A stretch of 38,058 nt of DNA from Candidatus Villigracilis propinquus. GTDB taxonomy: Bacteria; Chloroflexota; Anaerolineae; Anaerolineales; Villigracilaceae. The translations under genes and the position numbers were made by a program. Of this stretch, positions 26,163 to 34,882 are shown in pieces. The number at the start of each line of letters is the position of its first letter. Position 1 is the first letter of the stretch. The stretch covers positions 1 through 38,058 of the forward strand of contig JADKDM010000022.1 of NCBI GenBank assembly GCA_016714565.1. Reading direction: 5' to 3'. The notes beneath the pieces were generated by a model that was not told the origin of the DNA, searched no databases, and saw nothing but the letters and a program-made list of their open reading frames with translations.

Positions 26163-29100
26163 TTAGGAAAAATGGGAGAACACCGCACACACCACACGAA
26201 AACCGATGAATCGTTGCCCCTATAGAGCGGGAAGTACCAGCCACGATAGGCGCACCGCACAAGCCTATCATCACTGCCGAACGAACCACCGCGCAACACA
26301 CGGCGGGCGTCTCCTTCGGGTTGGTTGTTTTCCTTTTTCAAATACTCTGCGTAATTTTCCTGCCATTCCGTGGCGCACCACTCAAAAACATTTCCGCTCA
26401 TGTCGAGCAGTTCGTAGTCGCTCGCACCCCGTGGGAATGCGCCTACTGTACTGGTGGCGTTGAGACTGGTATCTGCATAATTGGCATGATTGGGCGTGAT
26501 CTCATCACCCCACGGATAGCGCTGATCTTTTCCTGCGCGCGGCGCGTTCCCATTCGGCTTCGGTCGGTAACCTAATTTTCGATTTCAGATTTTGGATTTC
26601 AGATTTTAGACTTTTTGCCTCTCGAATGGAATGCGTACTTGAATCGTAAATCTGCATTCCGCCATCTGATTTCCGCATTTGATCTGTTGCCCATTTGCAA
26701 AATGCCGCCGCTTCGTACCAGGTCACGCCTACAACGGGGTGGTTGAGTAGAGCAAACGCGCCGCTGTATCTTGCATGTTCTTTTCGATCTCCGCGCCATT
26801 CCAAGCCTGTCTTTGTCCACCATGCATCGTTGACATATCCTTGCGGGTCTTTTACGAACAGGTCAAATTGTGCGTTGGTGATCGGGTAGCGTGACATGAA
26901 ATAATTGTTGGGGATGTTGTATTCAAATTGTGGATACTCATCTTCGTAAGCGCCTTCTTCCTTTTCCTTGCTGCCCATCAAGAATTTGCCAGCGGGGATT
27001 TCACAAAGCAGGAGGTTTAATCCATCGGGTTGCCCTTCGACTATGCTCAAGGCGATGCCCACGCGCGGGTCACCGAGTTTGGCGAGGGTGTTGCCCGCTT
27101 CGGCACGTTCGCGCGGGGTGAGGTGGAAGTTTTCCAAAAGATTTACGGTTCGCGGGATCAAGCGCTTCAAAAATTCTTTTCCGCCTGAAGGATTGTCTGT
27201 GTCGCTTTCAATGCCTTCATTCCCGAACAGGCAGGCGAACTGTCCCGACCAAAGCAGCGCGCGTTCGGCTTGCTCGGTTTGCGGCTGGGTTTCAGGGCAA
27301 AGGTGATAGGTGAGATCAAGCAAAGTATCTCTTGTGCTTTTGTGATTGTAAAAAAGTTCCTCTGCGCCCATCAAAGCCGGGAGACTCCAAAAATCGCCTT
27401 CGGCGGCGTGTTTGAAGAATTCACGTCCACGGTTGCGTTTGCCAACGAGGTAACACCCCGCCAGATATTCTTGAATGGTGCGGTGCGGAAAACTGTAGGA
27501 AGTTGGTTTTTCCAATTCTCCACCTTTGCCAACCAAAAGCCCGGAACGCTGGTCTACATAATCCAGAAATTCAGAAGCCAGTTCTGCGCTGCCAAGATAA
27601 TCGGAACTTTCGAGCAAGGTCAGGGCATGTCCGCGTGAAAGGTCGGCATCGCCATTTGTATTGCCAGCCGTGTAATTTGCGCGGTGCGCTTCATAGGCGA
27701 GGATCTCAAGCGCGGCACGCAGGCGATTATCGTCTTTTAGGAAAGCTGTCAACGCCTGCGAAGGCGCAAAACTTTCCTCTCCCGTTTTATGTTTCTGCCA
27801 GCGGCTGATCAACACATCCACGATCAATTGATACAAACGCACGCGTTCACGCGGCAGGCCAATGTCCTTTTGGTGGATGATGGCGATGCTGGTCAGCATC
27901 ATTGGGTTGCTCGACATTTCGATCAAGTCACCCCCGCTGGAGGCGTTGGCAAGGTCGTTTGCTCGTCTTTCCGCCTGTTCCGTGTTCATGTGTCCGAGGC
28001 GGCTTTGTTCGTTGTACCATGCGCGCGCAAACCCTGCGATCTTTTTCATTTGTCAAATGGGGCAATGGTGTAATTTTGGAAGTTTGGAAAAACAGCCTGT
28101 CCCGTGTAGGAGCGGCTTCGGGAGGTGATGATGAGGCGTTCTATTTTATGCAGTTGGATCAATGCGCCCACAGCCTGCCGTACCCGTCCGCGCAGGGTTT
28201 GCGGCACTTCATCCAGACCGTCCAAAACCAGTAGAACCTTTCCATTTTCAAATGCTTTTTCGAGCACGGGAATAAATTCCGCCGCTTTTATCTCTTCCCG
28301 TATTTTTTCAAGGATGGCATCCGATAATGCCTGTTTTTGATTCTCTGTGGAAAGTACACCCAAATTCAACCCCGCGAGTTTTGGGCTTAAGTCACGCAGC
28401 ACGATCAGTACAGGGATCAGGTCAGGGTCAATGCCTGTCAGCGGTTCTTTGATCTCTCCCAACAGCACGGCGGCTTGCAAGGCAAGTAATTCTTTTACAA
28501 AAGTGCTTTTCCCCGCGCCTGCATCGCCCAATAAAACCAGTTTTTTGTTTTCGGCGGTAACGTCCATCACGCTGATAGGTGTTTCACCCCTTGAGATAAT
28601 GCCTGAAATCCCTCCTTTTCTCTCTTTCTCCGATGCCTCTTCCAATATTTCTTTGGATTGCGTTGTGTCCAGGTCAATGTAAATCTTATCAAGGGTGATG
28701 TCCTCGTCCGCATCGTCGCCGCCCAGTGCGGCTAAGGGCAGGGCGTTGCAGTGGCGGCGTAATTTTTCAAGGTAGGAACGGAACGCATTTTGGGCTTTTT
28801 CTTTTTCAACATCCGATTGCGGCGCGTTGGTATAGTGATTGGTAATTTGGGTGATCTGTCCGCCGTTGTTGGCGATCAGGTTGTTGTTGCTGTTATGGAG
28901 GATATTTGAGTCCTTCACATCCCTGCCCACCACAATGCTGTAATCCCCCGCCTGAATGGACTGGGCAAAGGAATGATCCTGCTCGAACATTTCTTCGAGT
29001 TCCATTTCCAAACTTCCCAGTACGCGCGTATGTCTTCAGGCTTGCGCGCGGCTTTTTCAATGGCGCTTTGTGCGCTGGGGGAGGCGTCCACTTTTGGTTT

Positions 29101-29265
29101 GAGCTTTTCCCACAACTCGGCGGCTTTGTTCCAAACCGCGTCGGAGAAGTTTTCCCCCGTTTTTTCAATGGCGGCTTTGGCGGCGAGCCTCCCGCCTGCG
29201 ATCAGGTAGGGGAGATAGGGCGCTATAAATTTGACGGTGTCTATGGCGAGTTGGGGTATGTCCAT
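26163..29265 (-). CDS. DGR target: NACHT NTPase receptor with hypervariable C-terminal FGE/C-type-lectin domain (frame broken)
   Basis: One gene of about 1,030 codons, read in pieces. The N-terminus (ATG 29265, MDIPQLAIDTVKFIAPYLPY) is helical. After a likely A-deletion near 29018 come MELEEMFEQDHSFAQ, an Asn-rich beta stretch (GDYSIVVGRDVKDSNILHN) and a helical lead-in. NACHT follows: Walker A LLGDAGAGKSTF near residue 245 and Walker B LLVLDGLDEVPQ near 345. At 28047 the frame changes within the NTPase; TGA and ATG overlap, but FARAWYNEQ continues the domain. A helical region leads to the FGE domain: IPAGKFLMGS near 758, PVVGVTWYEAAAFCKWA, RLPTEAEWERAA, then after a +1 shift near 26535 YPWGDEITPNHANY, DMSGNVFEWCATEW and the VR. 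The predicted role is a self-assembling, NLR-like sensor whose ligand-binding tip is diversified. Confidence 0.88.
26176..26305 (-). repeat. DGR variable repeat (VR), 130 nt
   Basis: It encodes the end of the target's FGE domain (GGSFGSDDRLVRCAYRGWYF, then PLYRGND). Against TR, 18 of 30 template adenines are changed (9 to G, 7 to T, 2 to C) and all 98 other positions are identical. The only other difference is two extra bases (TT near 26210), which move the conserved end GFRVV out of frame. The last 33 bases on the coding strand are identical to TR and form the candidate IMH (initiation of mutagenic homing) site. Confidence 0.94.
26581..26608. repeat. 14-bp tandem repeat inside the FGE domain
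   Basis: GATTTCAGATTTTG is followed directly by GATTTCAGATTTTA. On the minus strand they encode the stretch LKSEIQNLKSKI just before RLPTEAEWE, an AT-rich insert that is not part of the usual FGE fold and resembles dispersed low-complexity repeats. Confidence 0.7.
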
Positions 29266-29331
29266 GCGTTGCCTCACTGGTTGGACTGGAACGAATTGTG
29301 TATCCGTCTGTATTTTACCGCACCGGGAAAC

Positions 29332-29370
29332 AAAAACTTCCGCGCCTGTACTGAAAGCACGGAAGTTTTT
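29332..29370 (-). terminator. Intrinsic terminator of the zinc-ribbon gene
   Basis: AAAAACTTCCG (29332-29342) and CGGAAGTTTTT (29360-29370) form an 11-bp stem ending in five T on either strand. On the minus strand it follows the gene ending at 29518 and precedes the NACHT gene, insulating the retroelement transcript from upstream reading. Confidence 0.7.
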
Positions 29371-29394
29371 ATAAAGCCTGTGGCCGAATCTACC

Positions 29395-29516
29395 TTGACA
29401 ATGTCACATTCCAAAAATTGGCAGTGCGGAGTCCACAAGTTCTACTTGCGGATGACTGGCATGTCCAGAAGTAGAACTTCTGGACTCCTCTAAAAAAGTT
29501 AATGTGACATTGTCAA
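29395..29516. mobile_element. 122-bp nested palindromic element (MITE-like)
   Basis: Perfect 16-bp terminal inverted repeats TTGACAATGTCACATT (29395-29410) and AATGTGACATTGTCAA (29501-29516) enclose a second inverted pair, around GGAGTCCACAAGTTCTACTT (29428-29447) and its near complement at 29464-29488. The inner right arm is itself an 8-bp hairpin, CCAGAAGT-AGA-ACTTCTGG. It has no coding capacity and ends one base from the stop codon of the neighbouring gene. A related hairpin occurs at 30621-30644. Confidence 0.7.
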
Positions 29517-29517
29517 A

Positions 29518-30510
29518 CTACTCACACATGATGGTCACAAAATTCGCGTTGTAAATGGTCGCGGGGCCGTGGATGGATACCAGCTGAAAGGTTGTGTTGT
29601 CAACATATCCCGCTACCATGCCGGTGGGCACGAGGATGGTGAAGGAATCACTGGTGCTCATCATCTGCCAGGACAGGAATTGCGAGTCGAATTTCCATAG
29701 CGCGGGAGTTCCGCCGAACAGGCTTGCTGCGTCCGCTGCTGCAACGGGACAGGCGGCGGGGCCGGGTCCGCGGCGGGTATCGGCCACGGTTTCGGGCAGG
29801 TTCAGCAGGGAGGGCTGTGCGCTGTCTGGGATGAGGTTGAGTAGATTGCCGAGCGAAGAGGGTTGATTCACCACTGGAACAGGCGTGGGGGTTACCAAAC
29901 CCAAAAGAACGGGAAGCCTGCCGCTGGCAACCAGCCAACTTCCAACGGCGAGCGTGACCAGCAGAATGGAAATTCCGGTCACGATCATGAATTTTTCACT
30001 TTGCTTTTGGATGTCCCGTTCTGCCATCTTTGTCAGTCTGGAAAGGATGACGTCCGCCTGCCTTTGGGTGGCCCCGGCTTGTTTCAGCGTGGATTGGACC
30101 ACCTGCGGCTTGTCCCCCATGTGGTACATGCGCAGCGCGCGCTCCCAAACTTCTTTGTCGGTGAAGGAGGTGGCGGGAGGTGCATCGAAGGCAACATTCA
30201 ACGCGGGCGGCGGTATCTTTTTGACGATCGTGCTGATTTCAGCGACCTCCACCCAATGGTTATAAAGGGACGGGTCTGTGGATTCATATTTATCGGAGAT
30301 GTACTTGACATGCACATGCCGGCCTCCGTCTTCCACTTCAAAGGATATTTCACAGCTTGCGCAATTTAGATAATCTGGAAAGTTGGGCAGGTGGACAGAT
30401 TTCAGTCTCTGCGCTCCGCAGGCCGGACATTTTCCGTTTGCAGCCCAGGCATCGGGAATTTCCCATTTGGGCTTCGGAGTTTGTGAGGGGTGATCGGCTT
30501 GGGTTTCCAT
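29518..30510 (-). CDS. Membrane protein with N-terminal zinc ribbon, function unknown
   Basis: From the ATG near 30510 (METQADHPSQTPK) the protein is about 330 residues; a longer TTG start at 30576 has no support. CPACGAQ and CASCE form a four-cysteine zinc ribbon near residues 25-55. A central helical part (EVWERALRMYHMGDKPQVV) reads like a short repeat/linker domain. One membrane helix near residue 180 (FMIVTGISILLVTLAVGSWL) is followed by a Pro-rich linker and an outer domain ending TIYNANFVTIMCE. I do not recognise a named family. The terminator at 29332-29370 ends its transcript, and the cyclase gene upstream has its own terminator, so it is likely monocistronic. Confidence 0.7.
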   Translation of the reverse strand: METQADHPSQTPKPKWEIPDAWAANGKCPACGAQRLKSVHLPNFPDYLNCASCEISFEVEDGGRHVHVKYISDKYESTDPSLYNHWVEVAEISTIVKKIPPPALNVAFDAPPATSFTDKEVWERALRMYHMGDKPQVVQSTLKQAGATQRQADVILSRLTKMAERDIQKQSEKFMIVTGISILLVTLAVGSWLVASGRLPVLLGLVTPTPVPVVNQPSSLGNLLNLIPDSAQPSLLNLPETVADTRRGPGPAACPVAAADAASLFGGTPALWKFDSQFLSWQMMSTSDSFTILVPTGMVAGYVDNTTFQLVSIHGPATIYNANFVTIMCE

Positions 30511-30620
30511 AATAATAAAATTGTATCGCTCTCGCTTACACTGAATCCTTACAAAACCCAAACAAGCTGGAAACAATTAAGGGAAAGATGGTCGAAAATA
30601 AATGTTCCGCTTCCATTGCT

Positions 30621-30644
30621 CCGGAAGTAGAACTTCCGGACTCC
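30621..30644. repeat. Second copy of the GGAGTCC-GAAGT hairpin repeat
   Basis: CCGGAAGT-AGA-ACTTCCGG followed by ACTCC repeats the inner hairpin of the element at 29395-29516 with two compensating changes that keep the stem paired, which points to a structured dispersed repeat. It sits next to the cyclase terminator. Confidence 0.65.
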
Positions 30645-30654
30645 GCAAAGAAAA

Positions 30655-30685
30655 AGGCTTCCAAGTTCACTCACCTTGGAAGCCT
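30655..30685 (-). terminator. Intrinsic terminator of the adenylate cyclase gene
   Basis: On the minus strand AGGCTTCCAAG, a nine-base loop and CTTGGAAGCCT are followed by TTTTC. The 11-bp perfect stem and T-run begin 40 bases after the cyclase stop. Confidence 0.85.
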
Positions 30686-30724
30686 CACACTATTCGCTGA
30701 TTACTGCTCACTCCCCACCACACT

Positions 30725-32437
30725 TCACTTCAACCCCAATACCTCAAACACCTCTATTGGCTGGGTCTTGCCTTTTACGCTCATGTCTGCGTGCGGTTTG
30801 GCTTCCACTTCATTCTTTACACGCTCGTGGGCTTCCCTGCTGATGAGGATCTGGTTCTTTGCAGAGTTTTCCTGAATCCGTTTGGCCGTGTTGACGCTGT
30901 CACTGATGGCGGTGTATTCGAGGCGCTTCTCTGTGCCGATCAAACCGAGGACGGCGTCACCGTAGTGAATGCCCACGCCAAAGGCGAGGTGCGAGTCCAC
31001 GGGAAGTTCTTTGTATAAATTCTCCACCGATTCGCGGATGGCAAGTGCGGTCTTGACAGCGCGCAGGGTATGGTCGGGCTGGGGCACGGGCGCATTGAAC
31101 CAGGCCATGATGGCATCGCCCATGAACTTGTCAATGGTGCCTTCCTGCGCGAGCACGGCTTCAGCCATGGCGGCAAGATAGCGGTTCAAAATGAAAACCA
31201 ATTTTTCAGGCGCGAGGCTTTCACTGTAGGTGGTGAACCCGCGGATATCTGCGAAGAGCACGGTGATGTTGGTGCGTTTGCCGCCGAGCTGCAGGCTGTT
31301 CGGGTCCAGCTGTTCGATGACGGCGGGGGAGACCATGCGCTCGAAGAGACGGCGCTGCGCTTCCAACTTCTTTCGTTCTGTGAGGTCGTCGAGGACAATT
31401 GCCACGCCTTGAGTTTTCTGTCCTGCATCCTTGAGCGGCGAGAGATTCAAGCGCCAGTCCACATTGCCGCGGTTCGGCAGGAAGTGGCTGATCTCAAGGT
31501 CAACAATGGCTTTGTCGGTGTCGCGGACTTCCGTCAGCCGTGGACCAAGCTCGCCGGAAACAGAAGCAAGCGCTTCGTTAAGAAAATGACCGATGATGTC
31601 GATGGAATCGGCACCGAGGATGTTTTCCGCTGCCTTGTTGGCAAGTGTCACCTTGTCTTGAATATCCGCCGTGATCACGCCGCTGGCAATGGATGCGAAG
31701 ACGTTGTCCATCAGGTTCTTGAGCGCGGTCACTTCTTCAAGGGTGTGTTTGAGCGAGGAGAACAGGCGCGCATTTTCAATAGCAACGGCGGCCTGGTTCG
31801 CAAACGCGCCGAGCAGGTCGCGTTCGGTTTCCGCAAAGATGCCGGTGCGGATGCGGTTATCGGCATAGATGACGCCGATGAGTTCGTTTTTCACTTTGAG
31901 GGGTACGCATAAAATGGAGCGCAGGTTGAATGCCACGATGCTTTCCTGCCCTAAAAAGCGCTGGTCTTCCTGTGCGTTGGTGGTGACGATGGCTTCACCC
32001 GTGTCGATCACGCGCTGCACCACGGTGCGGCTGACGTTCTTCTCGGAGGAGTTGATCGATTCCATTTCCCAGTTGCGCCCCATGCGAATGGCCATTTCGC
32101 CGTGTTCATCGCGCAGCATGAGGAAGCCGCGTTCAGCTTTGGTCAGACGCACGATGTTGTCCATCACGATGCGCAGCACTTCATCGAGTTCGAGGGAGGA
32201 GTTGATGACCTGCCCCACATCTGCAAGTGCCAGCATGTTGCTGTTCTCGCGCTGGTAAGCTTCCATTTTTTCGCCGATCTGGCTCAGCGAAGATTGCAGG
32301 TTGGTGAGATCCTCAAGGGTGTTTTTTGGGAGTTTAAATTTGCCTGCTTCCAGTTCAGCGCGGATCTTACCCGCCTGTGCGCTGAGGGTTAGCAATTGGT
32401 CGTGTACAGTTCTTGGGCGTGTCAATTCAGAATTCAT
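30725..32437 (-). CDS. Class III adenylate/guanylate cyclase with GAF and PAS domains
   Basis: A soluble 570-residue sensor that should make cyclic AMP (or GMP). The order is an N-terminal helical/coiled segment (1-65), a GAF domain (about 70-215, with SILCVPLKVKNELIGVIYAD), a linking helix, a PAS domain (about 230-340, NLMDNVFASIASGVITAD), a signalling helix, and the catalytic domain (about 375-565). VLFADIRGFTTYSE gives the first metal-binding Asp and DKFMGDAIMAWF the second; LEYTAISDSVNTAKRIQ supplies the region where the purine-selecting Asp and the Asn-x-x-x-Arg lie. The start is the ATG at 32437; a TTG 12 bases upstream has no better signal. The frame is intact. Confidence 0.92.
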   Translation of the reverse strand: MNSELTRPRTVHDQLLTLSAQAGKIRAELEAGKFKLPKNTLEDLTNLQSSLSQIGEKMEAYQRENSNMLALADVGQVINSSLELDEVLRIVMDNIVRLTKAERGFLMLRDEHGEMAIRMGRNWEMESINSSEKNVSRTVVQRVIDTGEAIVTTNAQEDQRFLGQESIVAFNLRSILCVPLKVKNELIGVIYADNRIRTGIFAETERDLLGAFANQAAVAIENARLFSSLKHTLEEVTALKNLMDNVFASIASGVITADIQDKVTLANKAAENILGADSIDIIGHFLNEALASVSGELGPRLTEVRDTDKAIVDLEISHFLPNRGNVDWRLNLSPLKDAGQKTQGVAIVLDDLTERKKLEAQRRLFERMVSPAVIEQLDPNSLQLGGKRTNITVLFADIRGFTTYSESLAPEKLVFILNRYLAAMAEAVLAQEGTIDKFMGDAIMAWFNAPVPQPDHTLRAVKTALAIRESVENLYKELPVDSHLAFGVGIHYGDAVLGLIGTEKRLEYTAISDSVNTAKRIQENSAKNQILISREAHERVKNEVEAKPHADMSVKGKTQPIEVFEVLGLK

Positions 32438-32480
32438 AAAGGATACCAAGTAGAAGATGGAAAGTTTCTCGCCTCTTCTT

Positions 32481-34812
32481 CTAATTGTATCCTAAGATGA
32501 AGATTTTTAGACGCGCATATATGGTTTTGTAAATAATATCCCATGCCGCGCCTCGTGCCAGGCTGGTATTGCCCGTCCGTCTTGTGAACAGTGCGGCTTG
32601 ATATTCCCGCAGCAGGGTATCCACCGACTCGGATGCGTCCGGGATGAGTTCCCGCAGGATGCCGGCTCGTTCCGCGGGTGTGATATATGCGGGCTGCTTC
32701 GCGTTCATCCAGCGCAGGCTGACGTTGATGCTGTGAAAATATTTTTGAATGGGGCTGAGCGCACTCCACAGATTCCAGCGGGTGAGCCATGCGGGAGTCT
32801 CCCATCCGTTGCGCTCCACCACGTTCTTGAGGATGGCGGAGGTTTGTGTGTTGGGGGCAAAGCGTCTTTTCAGCAGGAAACCGGTCAGGAACAACAGGCC
32901 GAGCGTGCCCGCAATGCTGAGTTCGATGATCTGCACGCGTGTGGGAAAACTGCTGGTTTGCAGTTCAAGCGGTATCGGGGTTTGCGGCTCCTCCTGCGCG
33001 AGCGCATCCAACTCAGGTTGATTATCGGGCGCATCCAGATTGATGATGGGCTTCTCCTCCCGCGCGAGCGGACGGGTCACCGGTTCCTGGTTGCCGGTCG
33101 GTTCAAACTCGATCCAGCCATATCCCGGGAAATATACTTCGGGCCAGGCGTGCGCATCTTTTTCGCGCACGGTAAAGAAGGTATTTTGTAAATTGGGTTC
33201 GCCCTGCGCAAACCCCACCGCCAGCCGCGCAGGGATGCCGGCCGAGCGCAGCATCAACACTTCTGCGCTGGCGTAATAATTGCAAAAGCCTTGTTTGCTT
33301 TCAAATAAAAAGTAATCCAGCGGGTCTTCGGTGCCTTCGGGGATGGAGACGGCGGTCACATATTCAATATTTGTACGCAGGTACTCGGTGATGGCCGCCG
33401 CCTGATCATACGGATTTTCAAGACCAGCGGTGATTTCAGATGCGAGAGCTTGAATGCGCGGCGAAAAATCCGCAGGCAGCTGTAAATATTTTTCGGTCAC
33501 CCACTCGGGATATTCAGTACCGGCTTGCTGCAATTCTGGGATGATGGGATTCGCGAGCATGGCATTGGTGTGATAGGTTTCCCCCGCCTCCAAATACGGC
33601 GACGCCTGCAACGCCACGATATCCATTTTCTCATCCTCAGCATTTTCCCCCGGAATGACGGCATGCAATGACGGCCGGGTGACTGGTCCATATTGGCTGC
33701 GCCGCCGAATACAGGATGGTCTGTCCTTTTATATAAACGCTGAACGAAAAATTCAAATTGAAACGCTGCTCCGTATCCGGGATGTTGAAATCGCCATCCT
33801 GAGGGGCGTATTCTGTATTCTTCAGTTCTGAGGTCTGCCAGCGATTCTCTTCAAAGCGGTCATACACACGTCCGCGCCAGTACAGGCGTGGAAAATCCCT
33901 TGCGGCAGCCGGTGTGTACACCAAAAATGCGATCGCGTCGCTTTGCTTGGCGCGAGTCCCCAGCGCGAGTTCGTTGCGGTAAAAATCCCGGGAGGGAACG
34001 TTATCCTTCTTTACTGCGGCGAATATGTTATCCATCTGCTCGTTTTTTGCAAACCAGCTTGCGGAAACTTTTTGCCATGCTTTTCTGGCATTCGCATTGT
34101 AGGGCAGAGTATAGGGGATGGTCCACACCATCACGATCAATGCCGCCGCACAGACCATGATGATGTTGTTCATGTCCATGCTGCTCTCTGCCGAGACTTG
34201 CACACGCTGCTCTCTCCATTTGATTCGATCAACGATATATTTAATTCGTCCCAGCAATAGCAGCGCTGAGAACAGGTAGGCGCCGAACAGCCAGCTGTAA
34301 TCGCGGGTGGTGTAGTGGTTCAGGAAAATGATGAACATCAATACCCCGCTTGGCAAGGTGGCAGCCAGCGCGTTGGCATGGCGTGTCAATTGGTAACCGC
34401 TGACCAGCGCGGTGAACCAATACGGGATAAATAGAAGCGCCAAAAAGATCAATGGGTCTTTGACGGGCCTGCCGGATGCGAATTCGCTCATACCGGTCAG
34501 CAGCCTGCCCGCCAGGATCAAGAGTCTATCCCCCAGGTAGGATTCTTCCTTTGGAAAATCAATGTAGCCGAACCATTGCCAGGTGAAAACAACCAGCATA
34601 TATCCGATGGATAAAAGGAACACGCCGCGTTTTTGAAATGAGCTTTGTCCCAATGCCAGCCCAATGAACAGCCCCAGCACTGCCACGTTGAAAACATACC
34701 CAAGCCCCTCGGCCCAGTCTGTGGTTTGCAGCCGCCACGCTGAAAAAATGATCATCAATAATAAAAAGATGGCGGCTGGAAGATCCCACCAGCGTGCTCG
34801 TGATTTTTCCAT
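32481..34812 (-). CDS. TgpA-like membrane transglutaminase (split by one frameshift)
   Basis: The first half from the ATG at 34812 (MEKSRARWWDLPAAIFLL) has about six membrane helices and an outer domain with RLYWRGRVYDRF. Near 33660 the frame shifts to the second half, which holds the transglutaminase-like fold: KQGFCNYYASAEVLMLRSAG with the catalytic Cys, DAHAWPEVYFPGYGWIEFEP with the His and following Asp-equivalent region, then a further membrane helix (IIELSIAGTLGLLFLTGFLL) and a cytoplasmic C-terminal DUF4129-like tail. The full length of about 777 codons is normal for this family. Neighbours do not define a substrate. The start lies only seven bases from a predicted -10 box, so the message may be leaderless. 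Confidence 0.85.
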
Positions 34813-34818
34813 TCGATG

Positions 34819-34848
34819 AGTGTACAATGAAGGGCGCTTCTTCGTCAA
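34819..34848 (-). promoter_or_regulatory. Putative promoter for the transglutaminase gene
   Basis: On the minus strand TTGACG (34848-34843) and TACACT (34824-34819) are 18 bases apart. The expected start site coincides with the ATG at 34812, and no Shine-Dalgarno is present, which fits a leaderless transcript. Confidence 0.4.
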
Positions 34849-34882
34849 TCGCGAAGTGCAAAAAACCCTACTGGAGGACTAT

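Noticed and set aside
28040..28060. Two separate, translationally coupled genes at the TGA/ATG overlap in the NACHT region
   Set aside because: The NTPase domain continues across the junction, with the second part starting inside it. A missing A in the AAA run (DKMKKIAGF) explains the break more simply.
30588..30875. Plus-strand frame of 95 codons
   Set aside because: It runs through a hairpin repeat, the cyclase terminator and the cyclase 3' end, and has no protein resemblance.
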